In this document: positions 1 through 9,217 of the stretch, in pieces
How the letters are laid out: each line of letters begins with the position of its first letter
Position numbering within the stretch: the stretch's first letter is position 1
NCBI GenBank assembly: GCA_937883885.1
Contig: CAKZXL010000456.1
Location: 6,081 to 70,080, forward strand
Source of the DNA: an uncultured Aquincola sp.
Lineage (GTDB): Bacteria > Pseudomonadota > Gammaproteobacteria > Burkholderiales > Burkholderiaceae
Length of the DNA: 64,000 nt
Reading direction: 5' to 3'
Translations under genes and position numbers: made by a program
The notes under the pieces: model-generated
Databases searched by the model: none
Told to the model about the DNA's origin: nothing
What the model saw: only the letters and a program-made list of their open reading frames with translations

Positions 1-586
1 TCATGAACAGCCAGGCCAGCGGCAGCGCCAAAAGCAGCGGCATCAGTCCCATCACGATCCAGCCGGCGCGCACGTCCCAGCGGTCGATGGCCCAGGTCAG
101 CAGCGCAGGCATCACGGCGGCCGAAAGCCCCGAGCCGCAGAGCACGATCGCCAGAGCGAAGCCGCGGCGCTTGTCGAACCATTGGCTGACCAGCTGCGTC
201 CACGTCACGAAGGTGATGCCCACGCCCGCCAGCGGCACAAGGAAGTAGCCGAGGTAAAGCGACCAGACCGAGCCGCCGAGAAAACACAGCATGAACAGCG
301 CCAGCGGCGTGGCCACAAGGGAGACCAGAGTCACGCGGCGAAGGCCCCAGCGCAAGTTGAACCAGCCGGCAAACTGGCTCGCCACGATGACGCCGAGCGA
401 CAAGAAGCTGATTGCTGCCTGCATGTCGCCGCGACTCCAGCCGAACGTCTTCTCCAGCGGCAACACCATGGCCCCGAAGCCGTAAAGCATGGTGACGCTC
501 ATCGTCGTTGCCGCGCCGGCAAGCGCCAGCAGCACGATTCGCCAGCCACGGTGGAACTCCCCGACCTGGGACGGGGCCGGGTTCAT
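1..586 (-). CDS. MFS transporter, N-terminal part (runs off left edge)
   Basis: Translation from the ATG at 586 gives about 195 residues of a major facilitator protein starting MNPAPSQVGEFHRGWRIVLL, with hydrophobic segments consistent with TM1-TM6. The C-terminal half lies outside the window. It shares block motifs (GWxRGxMQAAISF near residue 50, a TWTQLV segment near residue 115, RGFALAIVLCGSGL) with the transporters at 13640-14920 and 45162-46460, so it belongs to the same oxalate/monocarboxylate-like MFS group. Its start overlaps the stop of the DUF1329 gene as ATGA, implying translational coupling in one leftward operon. The likely role is inner-membrane uptake or efflux of the pathway substrate or an intermediate; the direction cannot be told from sequence. 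Confidence 0.9.
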   Translation of the reverse strand, partial: MNPAPSQVGEFHRGWRIVLLALAGAATTMSVTMLYGFGAMVLPLEKTFGWSRGDMQAAISFLSLGVIVASQFAGWFNLRWGLRRVTLVSLVATPLALFMLCFLGGSVWSLYLGYFLVPLAGVGITFVTWTQLVSQWFDKRRGFALAIVLCGSGLSAAVMPALLTWAIDRWDVRAGWIVMGLMPLLLALPLAWLFM

Positions 587-1971
587 CGCACGCTCTCCCG
601 CACCATCGTGGCGTCCGCCCCCATGTCGCGCTCCGACAGGCGTGGCTCGTTCGGCTTGATGCCGGCTGCGCTTTGGTCGGCGACCATCAGGTAGTTGCCG
701 CGGTTGAAGTCGTAGACGACGCTGGAGCCTGCGTAGACGAAGCCTGCGTCGTACAACAGAACGTTCAGGTTGAACATCGAGCGGTAGAGCGCACCGTCAT
801 GGTCGAACGCATCGAACATGCCCGAGCCATAGCCGTCTTCGTCGATGTAGTAGACGCGCTTCGAATACACATGGCGCTGGCCCGGCTTCAGCGTCGCTTC
901 GACGACCCACATGCGGTGCAGCTCCCAGCGCTCGCAGGCGGGATTGATGTGCTTGGGCTGCAGCTTGTCTGCCGGCTTGCAGGTGAACATCAGCGCGTTG
1001 TTGTTGTACGGCGCGATCATCTCCTTCTTGCCTATGAGCTTGAAGTCAAAGCGGTCCATCTTGCCCGAGAAGAGCCACAGCTCGTCGAAAAGCGTTGCAC
1101 CACCGAGCGATGCCACGGGCGTGTCGTATGCGAACTCCGGCGCCAGCCGAACGCGCCGCTGGCCCGGTGTGTAGCTCCATGAGCGGCGAGGCTTCTGGTC
1201 AGTGTCGAGGTAGTCGATGATCCCGGTGCCGACGCCGGAGCTGCGTGAAGGCGCGCGCGTGATCGAGAACGTGCGCATCAGCATCTGCGGATCGCGGTCC
1301 GACTGGTCGAGCTGGTAGTACGGCTTTTCCTGCAGTGTGTACTGCTCGGAGGTCATTGTCGGCTTGCCGTTGCCGTCAACGAGCCAGCCGTACTGACCCG
1401 GTGACACGATGGTGCCGTCCCCCTGCCACCGCGTGGCCATGTTCCACATCACCTCGTAGCCGCTCTTGGGAATCGGGAACGGCAGGCCACCGCGGCATGC
1501 CGGGTCCACCGCCATGTAGTCCTTCAGCAGCTTGCAGGTGGTGGCGTTCCGCTGCGTGGCAGCCAGCACCTTCTCGGGGAAGATCTCGGTGCGGTGCGTG
1601 GGATAGACGTCGATGTAGTACCCGGGATTGCTCTTGATCAGCCGTTTCTGGCCTTCGATCAGCTTGTCTGCGTGCTGGTCGACGTTCTTAGCATCGATGC
1701 GGTACAGCGGTTTGTCGTTGAAGGGGTCGGGATAAAAGCCACTGCCGGGCTTGAAGTCGGCCGGCGGCTTGACCGGCGTGCCTGTGTATTCGGGGATGGT
1801 GCCTTCCTTGTTGCCGGCCTTGATGGCGCCAAACCGGGTCAGCGTGGTGCCCAGTTGCTTGGCCTCATCGGCGGTGACGGCGGCCAGCGCGGGGGTCATC
1901 GCGGCGGCAAGCAGCGTGGCTGCTGCGAGGTGGAACGTCTTCATGGTGAACTGCGGGTGTCGGGTGGCCAT
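583..1971 (-). CDS. DUF1329 family envelope protein
   Basis: The protein of about 462 residues has an N-terminal signal peptide (MKTFHLAAATLLAAAMTPALA preceded by a short basic lead), so it is exported. The rest matches the DUF1329 pattern of aromatic-rich segments (YxIDVYPTHRT, the GSGMFDAFDHDG region, repeated Y/W-rich beta strands), a family related to lipoprotein-sorting beta folds. The start at 1971 is chosen because AGGA lies 9 bases upstream; the ATG at 1944 is an alternative. DUF1329 proteins often occur with DUF1302 proteins and transporters in hydrophobic-compound catabolic loci; here a DUF1302 gene lies at 9218-10921. The family has no proven biochemical activity; a role in substrate passage across the envelope is inference. 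Confidence 0.85.
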   Translation of the reverse strand: MATRHPQFTMKTFHLAAATLLAAAMTPALAAVTADEAKQLGTTLTRFGAIKAGNKEGTIPEYTGTPVKPPADFKPGSGFYPDPFNDKPLYRIDAKNVDQHADKLIEGQKRLIKSNPGYYIDVYPTHRTEIFPEKVLAATQRNATTCKLLKDYMAVDPACRGGLPFPIPKSGYEVMWNMATRWQGDGTIVSPGQYGWLVDGNGKPTMTSEQYTLQEKPYYQLDQSDRDPQMLMRTFSITRAPSRSSGVGTGIIDYLDTDQKPRRSWSYTPGQRRVRLAPEFAYDTPVASLGGATLFDELWLFSGKMDRFDFKLIGKKEMIAPYNNNALMFTCKPADKLQPKHINPACERWELHRMWVVEATLKPGQRHVYSKRVYYIDEDGYGSGMFDAFDHDGALYRSMFNLNVLLYDAGFVYAGSSVVYDFNRGNYLMVADQSAAGIKPNEPRLSERDMGADATMVRESVR

Positions 1972-2171
1972 CGTGCGGTGTCCTGAGGGGGTTGGCCGAT
2001 GATGGGAGCGGTGAGCTGCGGTGCAAAGCACTGTCGATATCGATGAAATGCAGTGAGGCAGCCGTGAGAAGCGGGCGATGGCACGGCATGACTTCCAGAT
2101 CAATCATCCGGTGTTTGGCCGATGTCTGCGGTGGGTACGACAGGCGGTGGACGCGGGCAGACTCGCTGGCC

Positions 2172-4328
2172 ATGCGTACCGCCAAGTCCTTCTGCCGCGT
2201 GTGCATCGCCGCCTGCGGCGTCGAGCTGACCATCGACGGGCAGCGCATCGTCGGCATCCGCGGCGACCGGTCGCATCCGATCAGCGCGGGCTATGCCTGC
2301 TTCAAGGGCCTGCAGGCTGCGGGTGCGCACCATGGCGCTACGCGTCAGTTGCATACGTTGCGTCGCAACGGGGCGGGTCGTTTCGAGCGCTTCGGCACAG
2401 AGGCGGCCTTGGACGAGATCGCTGCCAGACTGCAGGCCATCACGGCGCGCGACGGGGCCGACGCCGTGGCGCTGTTCCGCGGCACGGCGGGCTTCCACAC
2501 CTCGACCGCGTTCCGCATGCATGGGGCCTTTCTGGCAGCCCTCGGCAGTTCTTCGCTCTACACGACCTTGACGATAGACCAGTCCGCGAAATACGTCGCT
2601 GCGGGCCGCCTTGGCTCCTGGCAGGCAGGTCAGTGCCATTTTGATGCGCTGGACACGGCGATCGTCTTCGGCTGCAACCCGCTGGTCTCGCACTCGGCCG
2701 GCGGGATGCTCGTCAGCGATCCCACCAGGCGGCTCAAGCATGCGAAGGCCCGGGGGCTGAAGTTGATCGTCGTCGACCCACGCTGCACCGAGACGGCACG
2801 TCAGGCCGACATCTTCCTGCAGCCGTTGCCGGGCGAGGACGTTTCCATCGCGGCGGGCCTGCTGCACGTCATCTTCGATGAGGGCTTGTACGACGATGCT
2901 TTCTGTGCTGCCCACGTCGAAGGACTTCAGGCGTTGAAGCGCGCGGTTGACCCGTTCACGCCGGCACGGGTCGCGGCGCGCGCCGGCATCGATGCACAGG
3001 CCCTGCGTGCGGCGGCACGCGCCTTTGCAGCGCCGTCACGGAAAGGGGCGGTGATCACCGGGACCGGCACCGACATGGCACCGCGCTCGAACCTGGCGGA
3101 ACACCTGATCCAGTGCCTGGACGTGGTGTGCGGCCACTTCAAGCGAGCCGGCGACCGCATGCCCAACCCCGATCCCCTGCAGCCGCCGAAGGAGTGGTTT
3201 GCGGAGGTCACCCCGCCGCAGCGGCCATGGGACGCCGTACCGCCGAGCCGCATCCGCGGCGTCGGCGATCTGTACGGCGAGCGCCTGACGGCGACGCTGG
3301 CCGAAGAAATCCTCACGCCGGGGCCCCAGCAGATCAAGGCCTTGATCGTCGATGGTGCAAACCCCGTCAATTCGATTCCCGACAAGTCGAAGGTCCTGGC
3401 TGCGATGCGCTCGCTGGAATTGCTGGTGGTGATCGATCCGCACATGACACCGACGGCGGAGCAGGCGCATTACGTCTTCGCGCCGAAGCTGCAGTACGAG
3501 CGCGACGACCTGCCGCTGACGCTGGGCAAACCGCTGTACGCCGATGCCTGGACACAGTACGCGCCGGCCGTCATTGCGCCGCCCGATGGCAGCGACGTGA
3601 TCGACGATTGGTACGTGTTCTGGTCTCTGGCGCGCAGGCTCCGCCTGCCGCTGACCATCGGCGGCGCAGCGGTCGACATGCACCATGCACCGACTTCCGA
3701 AGATCTGCTGGCGATGGGCTTGAACGGCTCGGCGGTCACGCTCGAGATGCTGAAGGCTTGCCCGGGCCATCTGCTGCAGTGCCGTGGCGAGGACGTCGTC
3801 GTGCAGCCGGCGCGGCCCGGCGCCGGCCGCTTCGTGGTGCTGCCGCCAGATGTGCGCGACGAACTGGCCGAGGTCGCAGGCGAGCCGCCTTGCAGCGCGT
3901 TGGCCAGGTATCCGTTTCGCCTGGCGTCTCGCCGCATGCGCGACTTCAATGGATCGATCGGCATGCAGGTGGCGCCGATCCGCGCACGCAACCCGTTCAA
4001 TCCACTGTACATGGCGCCGGCCGACCTGCTGCGTCTGGGCCTGGCCCCTGGCGACCGCGTGCACGTGCAGGCCGAACATGGCGCCATCGTGGCCATCGTG
4101 AAGCCGGATGCGGCGCTGCGCGAAGGCGTGGTGTCGATGAGCCACAACTGGGGCGGCGCCGACAACGACCCTGCCCATTACGAACGCGACGGCTCGTCGA
4201 CGAACGTGCTGGTGCGCAGCGACATCGGCCTCGAGGCCATCAATGCGATGCCACGGATGTCGGCCATTCCTGTGGCCATCATGGCCGCCGAACCTCGACC
4301 GAACCAGGACCTGCCCGGACCCGGCTGA
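2172..4328 (+). CDS. molybdopterin (bis-MGD) oxidoreductase, copy 1
   Basis: A 718-residue protein of the DMSO reductase/formate dehydrogenase superfamily. The N-terminus has the 4Fe-4S site CRVCIAACG (Cys 8, 11, 15) with a fourth Cys in GYACFKG near residue 43, followed by the molybdopterin oxidoreductase domain and a C-terminal dinucleotide-binding domain (NPLYMAPADLLRLGL region, SHNWGGADNDP). The segment aligned with the usual Mo-ligand loop reads TIDQSAK and has no Cys or Sec. The start MRTAKSFC at 2172 keeps the Fe-S motif near the N-terminus, as in the family; upstream in-frame sequence looks non-coding. No Fe-S or cytochrome subunit is adjacent. It converges on a second family member. 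The substrate is unknown; hydroxylation, dehydrogenation or hydration of a pathway intermediate is possible. Confidence 0.88.
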   Translation: MRTAKSFCRVCIAACGVELTIDGQRIVGIRGDRSHPISAGYACFKGLQAAGAHHGATRQLHTLRRNGAGRFERFGTEAALDEIAARLQAITARDGADAVALFRGTAGFHTSTAFRMHGAFLAALGSSSLYTTLTIDQSAKYVAAGRLGSWQAGQCHFDALDTAIVFGCNPLVSHSAGGMLVSDPTRRLKHAKARGLKLIVVDPRCTETARQADIFLQPLPGEDVSIAAGLLHVIFDEGLYDDAFCAAHVEGLQALKRAVDPFTPARVAARAGIDAQALRAAARAFAAPSRKGAVITGTGTDMAPRSNLAEHLIQCLDVVCGHFKRAGDRMPNPDPLQPPKEWFAEVTPPQRPWDAVPPSRIRGVGDLYGERLTATLAEEILTPGPQQIKALIVDGANPVNSIPDKSKVLAAMRSLELLVVIDPHMTPTAEQAHYVFAPKLQYERDDLPLTLGKPLYADAWTQYAPAVIAPPDGSDVIDDWYVFWSLARRLRLPLTIGGAAVDMHHAPTSEDLLAMGLNGSAVTLEMLKACPGHLLQCRGEDVVVQPARPGAGRFVVLPPDVRDELAEVAGEPPCSALARYPFRLASRRMRDFNGSIGMQVAPIRARNPFNPLYMAPADLLRLGLAPGDRVHVQAEHGAIVAIVKPDAALREGVVSMSHNWGGADNDPAHYERDGSSTNVLVRSDIGLEAINAMPRMSAIPVAIMAAEPRPNQDLPGPG

Positions 4329-4421
4329 AGCGCGGCAGCACCCGATCGAAGCCGATGGCGCCACTTGCTGTGACCGGCATCGGCAGGATCAAGCCATCGA
4401 TGGGAGTGAACCCGGGGTGTG

Positions 4422-6719
4422 TCAAACGGGGCCGGTTCCTGCGTGGTGCGCCGGCTTGCGGACCGCAGACTGCACGCCACGCGCGACGGCCCTGACGCGC
4501 ACGGGGATGCCGTTCAGCACGGCGTTCCCCGACGCCTCGTCCACCATCGGACCCGGGCTCAACAGGTTGATGTTGACGCCTGCATGTGCCGCCGAGACTG
4601 TGGTCCGAGTGCCGGGCGCGCCATGGCCCCAGCCATGAGGCAGGCAGACCACACCGGGCCGGATGTCGTCGGTGACCTCCGCCACCACGCGAACCGCGCC
4701 GCTCTCGCTCGACACCTCCACCTCTTCGCCGCTGGCCACGCCGATGCACTCGGCGTCCTGCGGGTGAAGCTGCAAAGTGCAGCGGTCCTTGCCGCGCACC
4801 AGCGTGTCGATGTTGTGCATCCACGAGTTGAGCGAGCGGAGGTGCCGACGGCTGACCAGCAGCAGACCGCCTGGGGTCTGGTCCATGGCTCGTTCCAGCC
4901 GGGGTACGTCGGCAAGGATGTGCGCCGGCGCGAGCTCTATCTTTCCCGATGCTGTGGTCACCGCCGCGTCGCCTTGCGGTGCTGCCGTACCGAGTACCAG
5001 CCCGTCGGGCGTGTCGATGAAGGTCTGAAGAGTCAGGCCATGCGGATTCTTCCCGAAGCGGTCGCCGTAAGGCCCGGTGCGTATGCACAGGTCGAGGATG
5101 CGGGCGCCACCGCGTCGCGGCAGCGCGGACAGGGCCACTTCTCGCGGAACGCCGGTCTGATCGCACATGGCACCGAAGTAGGCGTCGTCAATCGCATCCA
5201 GGTCGGCGTCGGGATCGCCACCCATGATGGCGCCGAGACGGGCAAGCACGCGCCATTCCTCCGGGCGGTCGGTCGGGGTGAAGATCGCCGGTGAGTAGTG
5301 GCCACCTGTGGTCAGCGAGAACGGCCAGGACCAAACGTCCCAGTGGGGCTGCTCCAGCGCGGAGAGGGCCGGCAGGATCACGTGCGCATGCCTGGTTGTC
5401 TCGTTCAGGTACATGTCCAGGCTGACCATGCATTCGAGTTGTGGCAGTGCTGCGTCGAGCCGCGCCGAGCCCGGCGCGGACAGCACTGGGTTGCAACCCA
5501 TCGTGACCAGCGCCCGCACTTGTCCAGCTCCGGGTGTATCGATTTCCTCGGCGAGGCAGGAAGCGGGGTATTGCCCCAGCACACCCTGCACGCCGCGCAC
5601 GCGGATTGGCTTGGCGTGCAGTGGGGCGTCGACCGGCAGCGGCGGCGTCAGCTTCAGGTGCGGCGCGACCTGCGTGCTCCAGAGCGTGCCTCCCACGGCA
5701 TCGAGGTTGCCGGTCAGCGCGCCGATGACGTCGATCAACCACGAGGCCAGGGTCCCGAACGCCTGCGTGCAGGTGCCGATGCGTCCGTACACCGCTGCGC
5801 TCCGTGCATCCGAGATCTGCCGCGCCAGCGCGACGATCGCTTCCGATGCCACGCCGCAGAACGCGCTGACCCGCTCGGGCGGGAAGTCGGCCGCCAGCGT
5901 CTGCAGTTGGTCCATCCCGTTGACGCGGCCTGCCAGGCCTTTGAGGCGCACACGTCCTTCGGCGAACAGCACGTGCGCGATGGCCAGCAGAAGCGCCGCG
6001 TCGCCGCCTGGGCGGATCGGGATCCACAGGTCCGCCACCTGCGCGGTGCCGGTGCGTACCGGATCGACAACGATGAGCTTGCCGCCACGTGCCCGCAGCG
6101 CCTTGATCGCGCCCATCACGTCGCGGTGCGAGAACATGCTGCCTTTGGAGGCGGCCGGGTTGCCGCCGAAGATCACGAACAGGTCGGTGCGGTCGACATC
6201 GGGCACCGGCATCTTCCACATGTCACCGTACATCAGGAAACTGCTGACGTTCTTCGGCAACTGGTCGACGCTGGATGACGAGAAGCGTTGCGCGAACTTG
6301 CCCAACCGCGCCAGCAGCATGGTGTAGCGGGCGCTGTCGAAGCCACCTTTGCTCATGTTGCCGCTGTAGAACGCGAACGCCTGCTGCCCATGGCGTTCGC
6401 GCACGCCGGCGGCGAGCGTCTCGATGCGCTCGAAGGCTTCGTCCCACGAGGCTTCGCGCCAACTGTGGCCATTGCGAATCATCGGTCGGCGCAGCCGGTC
6501 GGGATCGTGGTGAATGTCACCGAGCGTGGTGCCCTTGGGGCAGATGTGGCCGCGACTGATCACGTTCTGCGGGTCGGGCCGGATGCTGACGACTTGTTCA
6601 CCCTCGACCTTGACCTGCAGGCCGCACATGCCTTCGCACAGCGGGCAGGTTCGCCGGTGCATCTGCTGGACCGAAGGCGCGGAGGAAGGCGGTGTCGTGG
6701 TGCTGTGGTCTGTCGTCAT
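4422..6719 (-). CDS. molybdopterin (bis-MGD) oxidoreductase, copy 2
   Basis: A 765-residue paralogue of the gene at 2172-4328, facing it tail to tail with a 93-bp gap. The 4Fe-4S motif is CPLCEGMCG plus GHICPKG, and the Mo-pterin domain contains DLFVIFGGNPAASKGSMF, VMGCNPVLSAPGSA-like and LPHGWGHG segments. The loop where many relatives carry the Mo-ligand Cys reads SSVDQLPKN, again without Cys. The start MTTDHS at 6719 gives a normal N-terminal lead; the longer reading frame back to 6962 would overlap the divergent promoter region. The two Mo enzymes are clearly diverged, so they probably act on different substrates rather than being a recent duplication. An electron acceptor is not encoded beside them, except the ferredoxin reductase at 7334. 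Confidence 0.88.
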   Translation of the reverse strand: MTTDHSTTTPPSSAPSVQQMHRRTCPLCEGMCGLQVKVEGEQVVSIRPDPQNVISRGHICPKGTTLGDIHHDPDRLRRPMIRNGHSWREASWDEAFERIETLAAGVRERHGQQAFAFYSGNMSKGGFDSARYTMLLARLGKFAQRFSSSSVDQLPKNVSSFLMYGDMWKMPVPDVDRTDLFVIFGGNPAASKGSMFSHRDVMGAIKALRARGGKLIVVDPVRTGTAQVADLWIPIRPGGDAALLLAIAHVLFAEGRVRLKGLAGRVNGMDQLQTLAADFPPERVSAFCGVASEAIVALARQISDARSAAVYGRIGTCTQAFGTLASWLIDVIGALTGNLDAVGGTLWSTQVAPHLKLTPPLPVDAPLHAKPIRVRGVQGVLGQYPASCLAEEIDTPGAGQVRALVTMGCNPVLSAPGSARLDAALPQLECMVSLDMYLNETTRHAHVILPALSALEQPHWDVWSWPFSLTTGGHYSPAIFTPTDRPEEWRVLARLGAIMGGDPDADLDAIDDAYFGAMCDQTGVPREVALSALPRRGGARILDLCIRTGPYGDRFGKNPHGLTLQTFIDTPDGLVLGTAAPQGDAAVTTASGKIELAPAHILADVPRLERAMDQTPGGLLLVSRRHLRSLNSWMHNIDTLVRGKDRCTLQLHPQDAECIGVASGEEVEVSSESGAVRVVAEVTDDIRPGVVCLPHGWGHGAPGTRTTVSAAHAGVNINLLSPGPMVDEASGNAVLNGIPVRVRAVARGVQSAVRKPAHHAGTGPV

Positions 6720-6954
6720 GGGGGCCGACTGGGGGATAGGTTCGCACCAGTCTAGGCAGTAGGGCCCGTGCGTTGGCGTGCAGCGGCATCGCCCAGAGGT
6801 CGATCGATTGCTGCCAAACGCCAGCATGCAGTGGCGCCGCAGCGGCGAGATTCGGCAATGGCGTTCGCTGCTTCGGCGATAGCGTCCGGCCCACCGCGGG
6901 ACGCCGGTTTGCGCATCATCAACCGGCGTACTCATCAACTGAAAGGGAACCCGC

Positions 6955-7317
6955 ATGAACACCCGTACCTCGGAAGATATCCGTCAATTCCTTCATCGCC
7001 AGGTCGAGTTCTGGAACGCAGGCCGCAAGCAGGAGATGTTCGACGCCTTTCACGCCATCGTGCCCGGCAAGCTGAGCATCGAGTACGTCGGCATCCCGCC
7101 GCTCGAGGGCTGGGCGGCGCTCGAAGACATGTGGCAGCGCTTTGCCGGCAAGGTGCACATCGACGTGCAGCAGGTCATGGTCACAGGCCAGGAAGCTGCC
7201 TGCTACCACCACAACACGACGGTCGGTGAGGGCTCTCCGGTCAGGCCGAGCATTGAACTCTACAAGTTCGATGGCGACGACCTGCAGATCCGCTACTTCC
7301 ACGTGGCCAAGATCTGA
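6955..7317 (+). CDS. NTF2/SnoaL-like small protein, copy 1
   Basis: A 120-residue protein with the nuclear-transport-factor-2-like cone fold signature: an N-terminal helix with a WNAGR motif, then IEYVG, GWAALEDMW and a C-terminal beta sheet (IELYKFDGDDLQIRYFHV). An AAGGGA ribosome-binding site lies just upstream. This fold includes ketosteroid isomerases, polyketide cyclases and hydroxylase small subunits, but the catalytic residues of those enzymes cannot be assigned here. Two paralogues with the same WN...IEYVG...MW pattern occur at 38434 and 43674. It is followed 16 bp later by ferredoxin-NADP reductase, suggesting one transcript. An isomerase or hydratase step is a guess. Confidence 0.85.
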   Translation: MNTRTSEDIRQFLHRQVEFWNAGRKQEMFDAFHAIVPGKLSIEYVGIPPLEGWAALEDMWQRFAGKVHIDVQQVMVTGQEAACYHHNTTVGEGSPVRPSIELYKFDGDDLQIRYFHVAKI

Positions 7318-7333
7318 AGGGTCGTGCAACCAC

Positions 7334-8110
7334 ATGGGCCTTCTGAACACCGAACGCGTGCTGAGCGTTCACCACTGGAACGACTCGCTGTTCAGCTTCC
7401 GCACCACGCGAGATGCATCGCTGCGATTCGAGAACGGGCACTTCGTGATGGTGGGCCTGCCGGTCGCCGGCAAACCACTGTTGCGGGCTTACAGCATCGC
7501 CAGCGCCAATCATGAGGAGCACCTCGAGTTCTTCAGCATCAAGGTGCCTGACGGTCCGTTGACCTCGCGCCTGCAGCATCTGGCCGTGGGCGACCACGTG
7601 CTCATCAGCCGCAAGCCGACCGGCACGTTGACGATCCACGACCTGCGGCCAGGCAGACACCTCTACCTCCTGGCCACCGGCACCGGCCTGGCACCGTTCC
7701 TGGCGATCATTCGCGACCCCGAGACCTACGAGCGCTTTGACAAGGTGGTGCTGGTGCACGGCGTTCGCCGCGTCGACGAGCTTGCATACCGGCGCCTGAT
7801 CCAGGAGGACCTGCCGGCCGATGAGCTGCTGGGCGAGATGCTGCGCGACAAGTTGATCTACCACCCGACCGTCACCCGCGAAGCCTTTGCCAATCAGGGC
7901 CGGCTGACGACGATCATTGAGAACGGCTCGTTGTTCCGCACCATCGGGCTGCCGCAGATCGACGCCGGGCACGATCGCGCGATGCTGTGCGGCAGCCCGG
8001 CCATGCTCGCTGACCTCAGCGCGTTGCTCGATGCGCGCGGCTTGGTCGTCTCGCCTCAGCTGGGCGTACCGGGCGACTACGTATTGGAGCGGGCGTTCGT
8101 GCACAAGTAG
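7334..8110 (+). CDS. fpr: ferredoxin-NADP reductase
   Basis: A 258-residue protein of the bacterial Fpr subclass. It shows the FAD-binding RAYSIAS motif (RxYS type, near residue 55), the NADP-binding segment LATGTGLAPFLAIIRDP and a C-terminal GDYVLERAFVHK, very like Fpr proteins that end in YVxERAFVEK. It transfers electrons between NADPH and ferredoxin or flavodoxin in the cytoplasm. The ATG at 7334 follows GAAGGG and gives the usual family length. Its position next to two molybdenum enzymes and in a cluster with a P450, ferredoxin and Rieske enzyme suggests it supplies reductant to one of them; which one is not shown by sequence. Confidence 0.92.
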   Translation: MGLLNTERVLSVHHWNDSLFSFRTTRDASLRFENGHFVMVGLPVAGKPLLRAYSIASANHEEHLEFFSIKVPDGPLTSRLQHLAVGDHVLISRKPTGTLTIHDLRPGRHLYLLATGTGLAPFLAIIRDPETYERFDKVVLVHGVRRVDELAYRRLIQEDLPADELLGEMLRDKLIYHPTVTREAFANQGRLTTIIENGSLFRTIGLPQIDAGHDRAMLCGSPAMLADLSALLDARGLVVSPQLGVPGDYVLERAFVHK

Positions 8111-8112
8111 CA

Positions 8113-8148
8113 TCGAGACACTGATCAGTTCCGGTGAAAGTGTCTCGA
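8113..8148. promoter_or_regulatory. inverted repeat just upstream of the AraC start codon
   Basis: Perfect 10-bp arms TCGAGACACT (8113-8122) and AGTGTCTCGA (8139-8148) are separated by 16 bases and end 1 base before the AraC ATG at 8150. It could be an autoregulatory operator or an RNA hairpin that hides the ribosome-binding region; no T-run follows, so a classical terminator is unlikely. A weak copy of the cluster-wide element (TGATCA-N13-TGTCTC, 8122-8146) is embedded in it. Confidence 0.55.
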
Positions 8149-8149
8149 C

Positions 8150-9079
8150 ATGAACGCGAGCAGCAGCGCGGAAAACCTTCGCATCGATGCGCCGCCAATG
8201 GCCATCCTGTCCCGCTCCATCACCGCTTGCCGCGCAGAGCCAGCTTACGAAGTGCGGCTGCAGCACGTCCGCTGGCAGGCGGCCGGCAGTGCACGCGTGA
8301 CAGCGGGGTCTCGCTGCGTGCTCGAGCTGTTGCTGCCACTGGGCCTTGCTGAAGGCCAGACCCACTATGCGGCCCTCGCCAAGGGCGGGGGCAGCCGGCC
8401 GGTCGGCCGGCTCAACTTCGTGGTGCCGGACAGCGAACTGGTGCTGGCCTGGAGTGGGGGCGAGGTGCGCTCCATCGTCTGCATGTTCGACCCTGCACGC
8501 CTGGGGCTGCTGGGCGGCATGGGCTGGGAATGGAACGACGTCGACCCGATGGCGGCTCTCGACGTGCGCAATGAGCGGCTCGAAGCCGCGATGCGATGGC
8601 TGCTCGAGGAGTTGCTGTGCCCCTCGTTCGCGAGCGAGCTGCAGCTTCAGTCGCTGCTGACCATGCTGGCGCTGGAAACACGCCGCCATTTCGGCGCTGG
8701 CTCGACGTCCGATGCCGTGGCACCGGGCAAGCTGGGCTCGAAGCAGCTGGCATTGATCAAAGACATGGTGGCGCAGCCGGGCGCCGATGGCGTGTCGCTG
8801 CACAAGATGGGCGCGGCTCTCGGCTTGCCGGCGCGCGAACTGACCATCCGGTTCAAGAACACGCTGGGCATGACCTTGCGCAGCTATGTGGCTGGTGTGC
8901 ACATCGAGACCGCCAAGCTGCTGCTTGCGGACCAGAGCCTGATGATCAAGCAGGTCGCCTGGCGCAGCGGCTTCGACAGTGCTGCGGCGTTCAGTGCAGC
9001 CTTTCGCAAGGCGACCGGCATCACGCCGCTGCGGTACCGCGAGCAGCGCTGCGGCGCCGCGTCTGCGCGCCTCGAGTGA
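8150..9079 (+). CDS. AraC-family transcriptional regulator, copy 1
   Basis: A 309-residue regulator. The C-terminal third carries two helix-turn-helix motifs (LHKMGAALGLPARELTIRFK, then IKQVAWRSGFDSAAAFSAAF followed by the AraC consensus FRKATGITPLRYRE). The N-terminal 200 residues form a cupin-like sensing domain with LGLLGGMGWEW. That segment is nearly shared with the AraC protein at 11052-11972, so the two are paralogues that flank the DUF1302 gene. It starts 39 bp after fpr and directly after an inverted repeat. It probably responds to a pathway compound; the ligand is unknown. Confidence 0.92.
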   Translation: MNASSSAENLRIDAPPMAILSRSITACRAEPAYEVRLQHVRWQAAGSARVTAGSRCVLELLLPLGLAEGQTHYAALAKGGGSRPVGRLNFVVPDSELVLAWSGGEVRSIVCMFDPARLGLLGGMGWEWNDVDPMAALDVRNERLEAAMRWLLEELLCPSFASELQLQSLLTMLALETRRHFGAGSTSDAVAPGKLGSKQLALIKDMVAQPGADGVSLHKMGAALGLPARELTIRFKNTLGMTLRSYVAGVHIETAKLLLADQSLMIKQVAWRSGFDSAAAFSAAFRKATGITPLRYREQRCGAASARLE

Positions 9080-9217
9080 GGCGGCCTGCTTGCGGGCAGG
9101 TGCGGCATTGCATGCGTGTCGCGGATGGACCGAGGCGTTTCATCGATACACGGCAGCCTAGGCAATGGCGCGGCGGCCTTCGATGATCGGACGAGGCAAC
9201 TCCCGAGACAAACCGCC

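Noticed and set aside
7241..8902. 553-codon antisense frame over fpr and AraC
   Set aside because: It spans two well-supported genes on the other strand and has His/Arg/Gln-rich composition typical of shadows.
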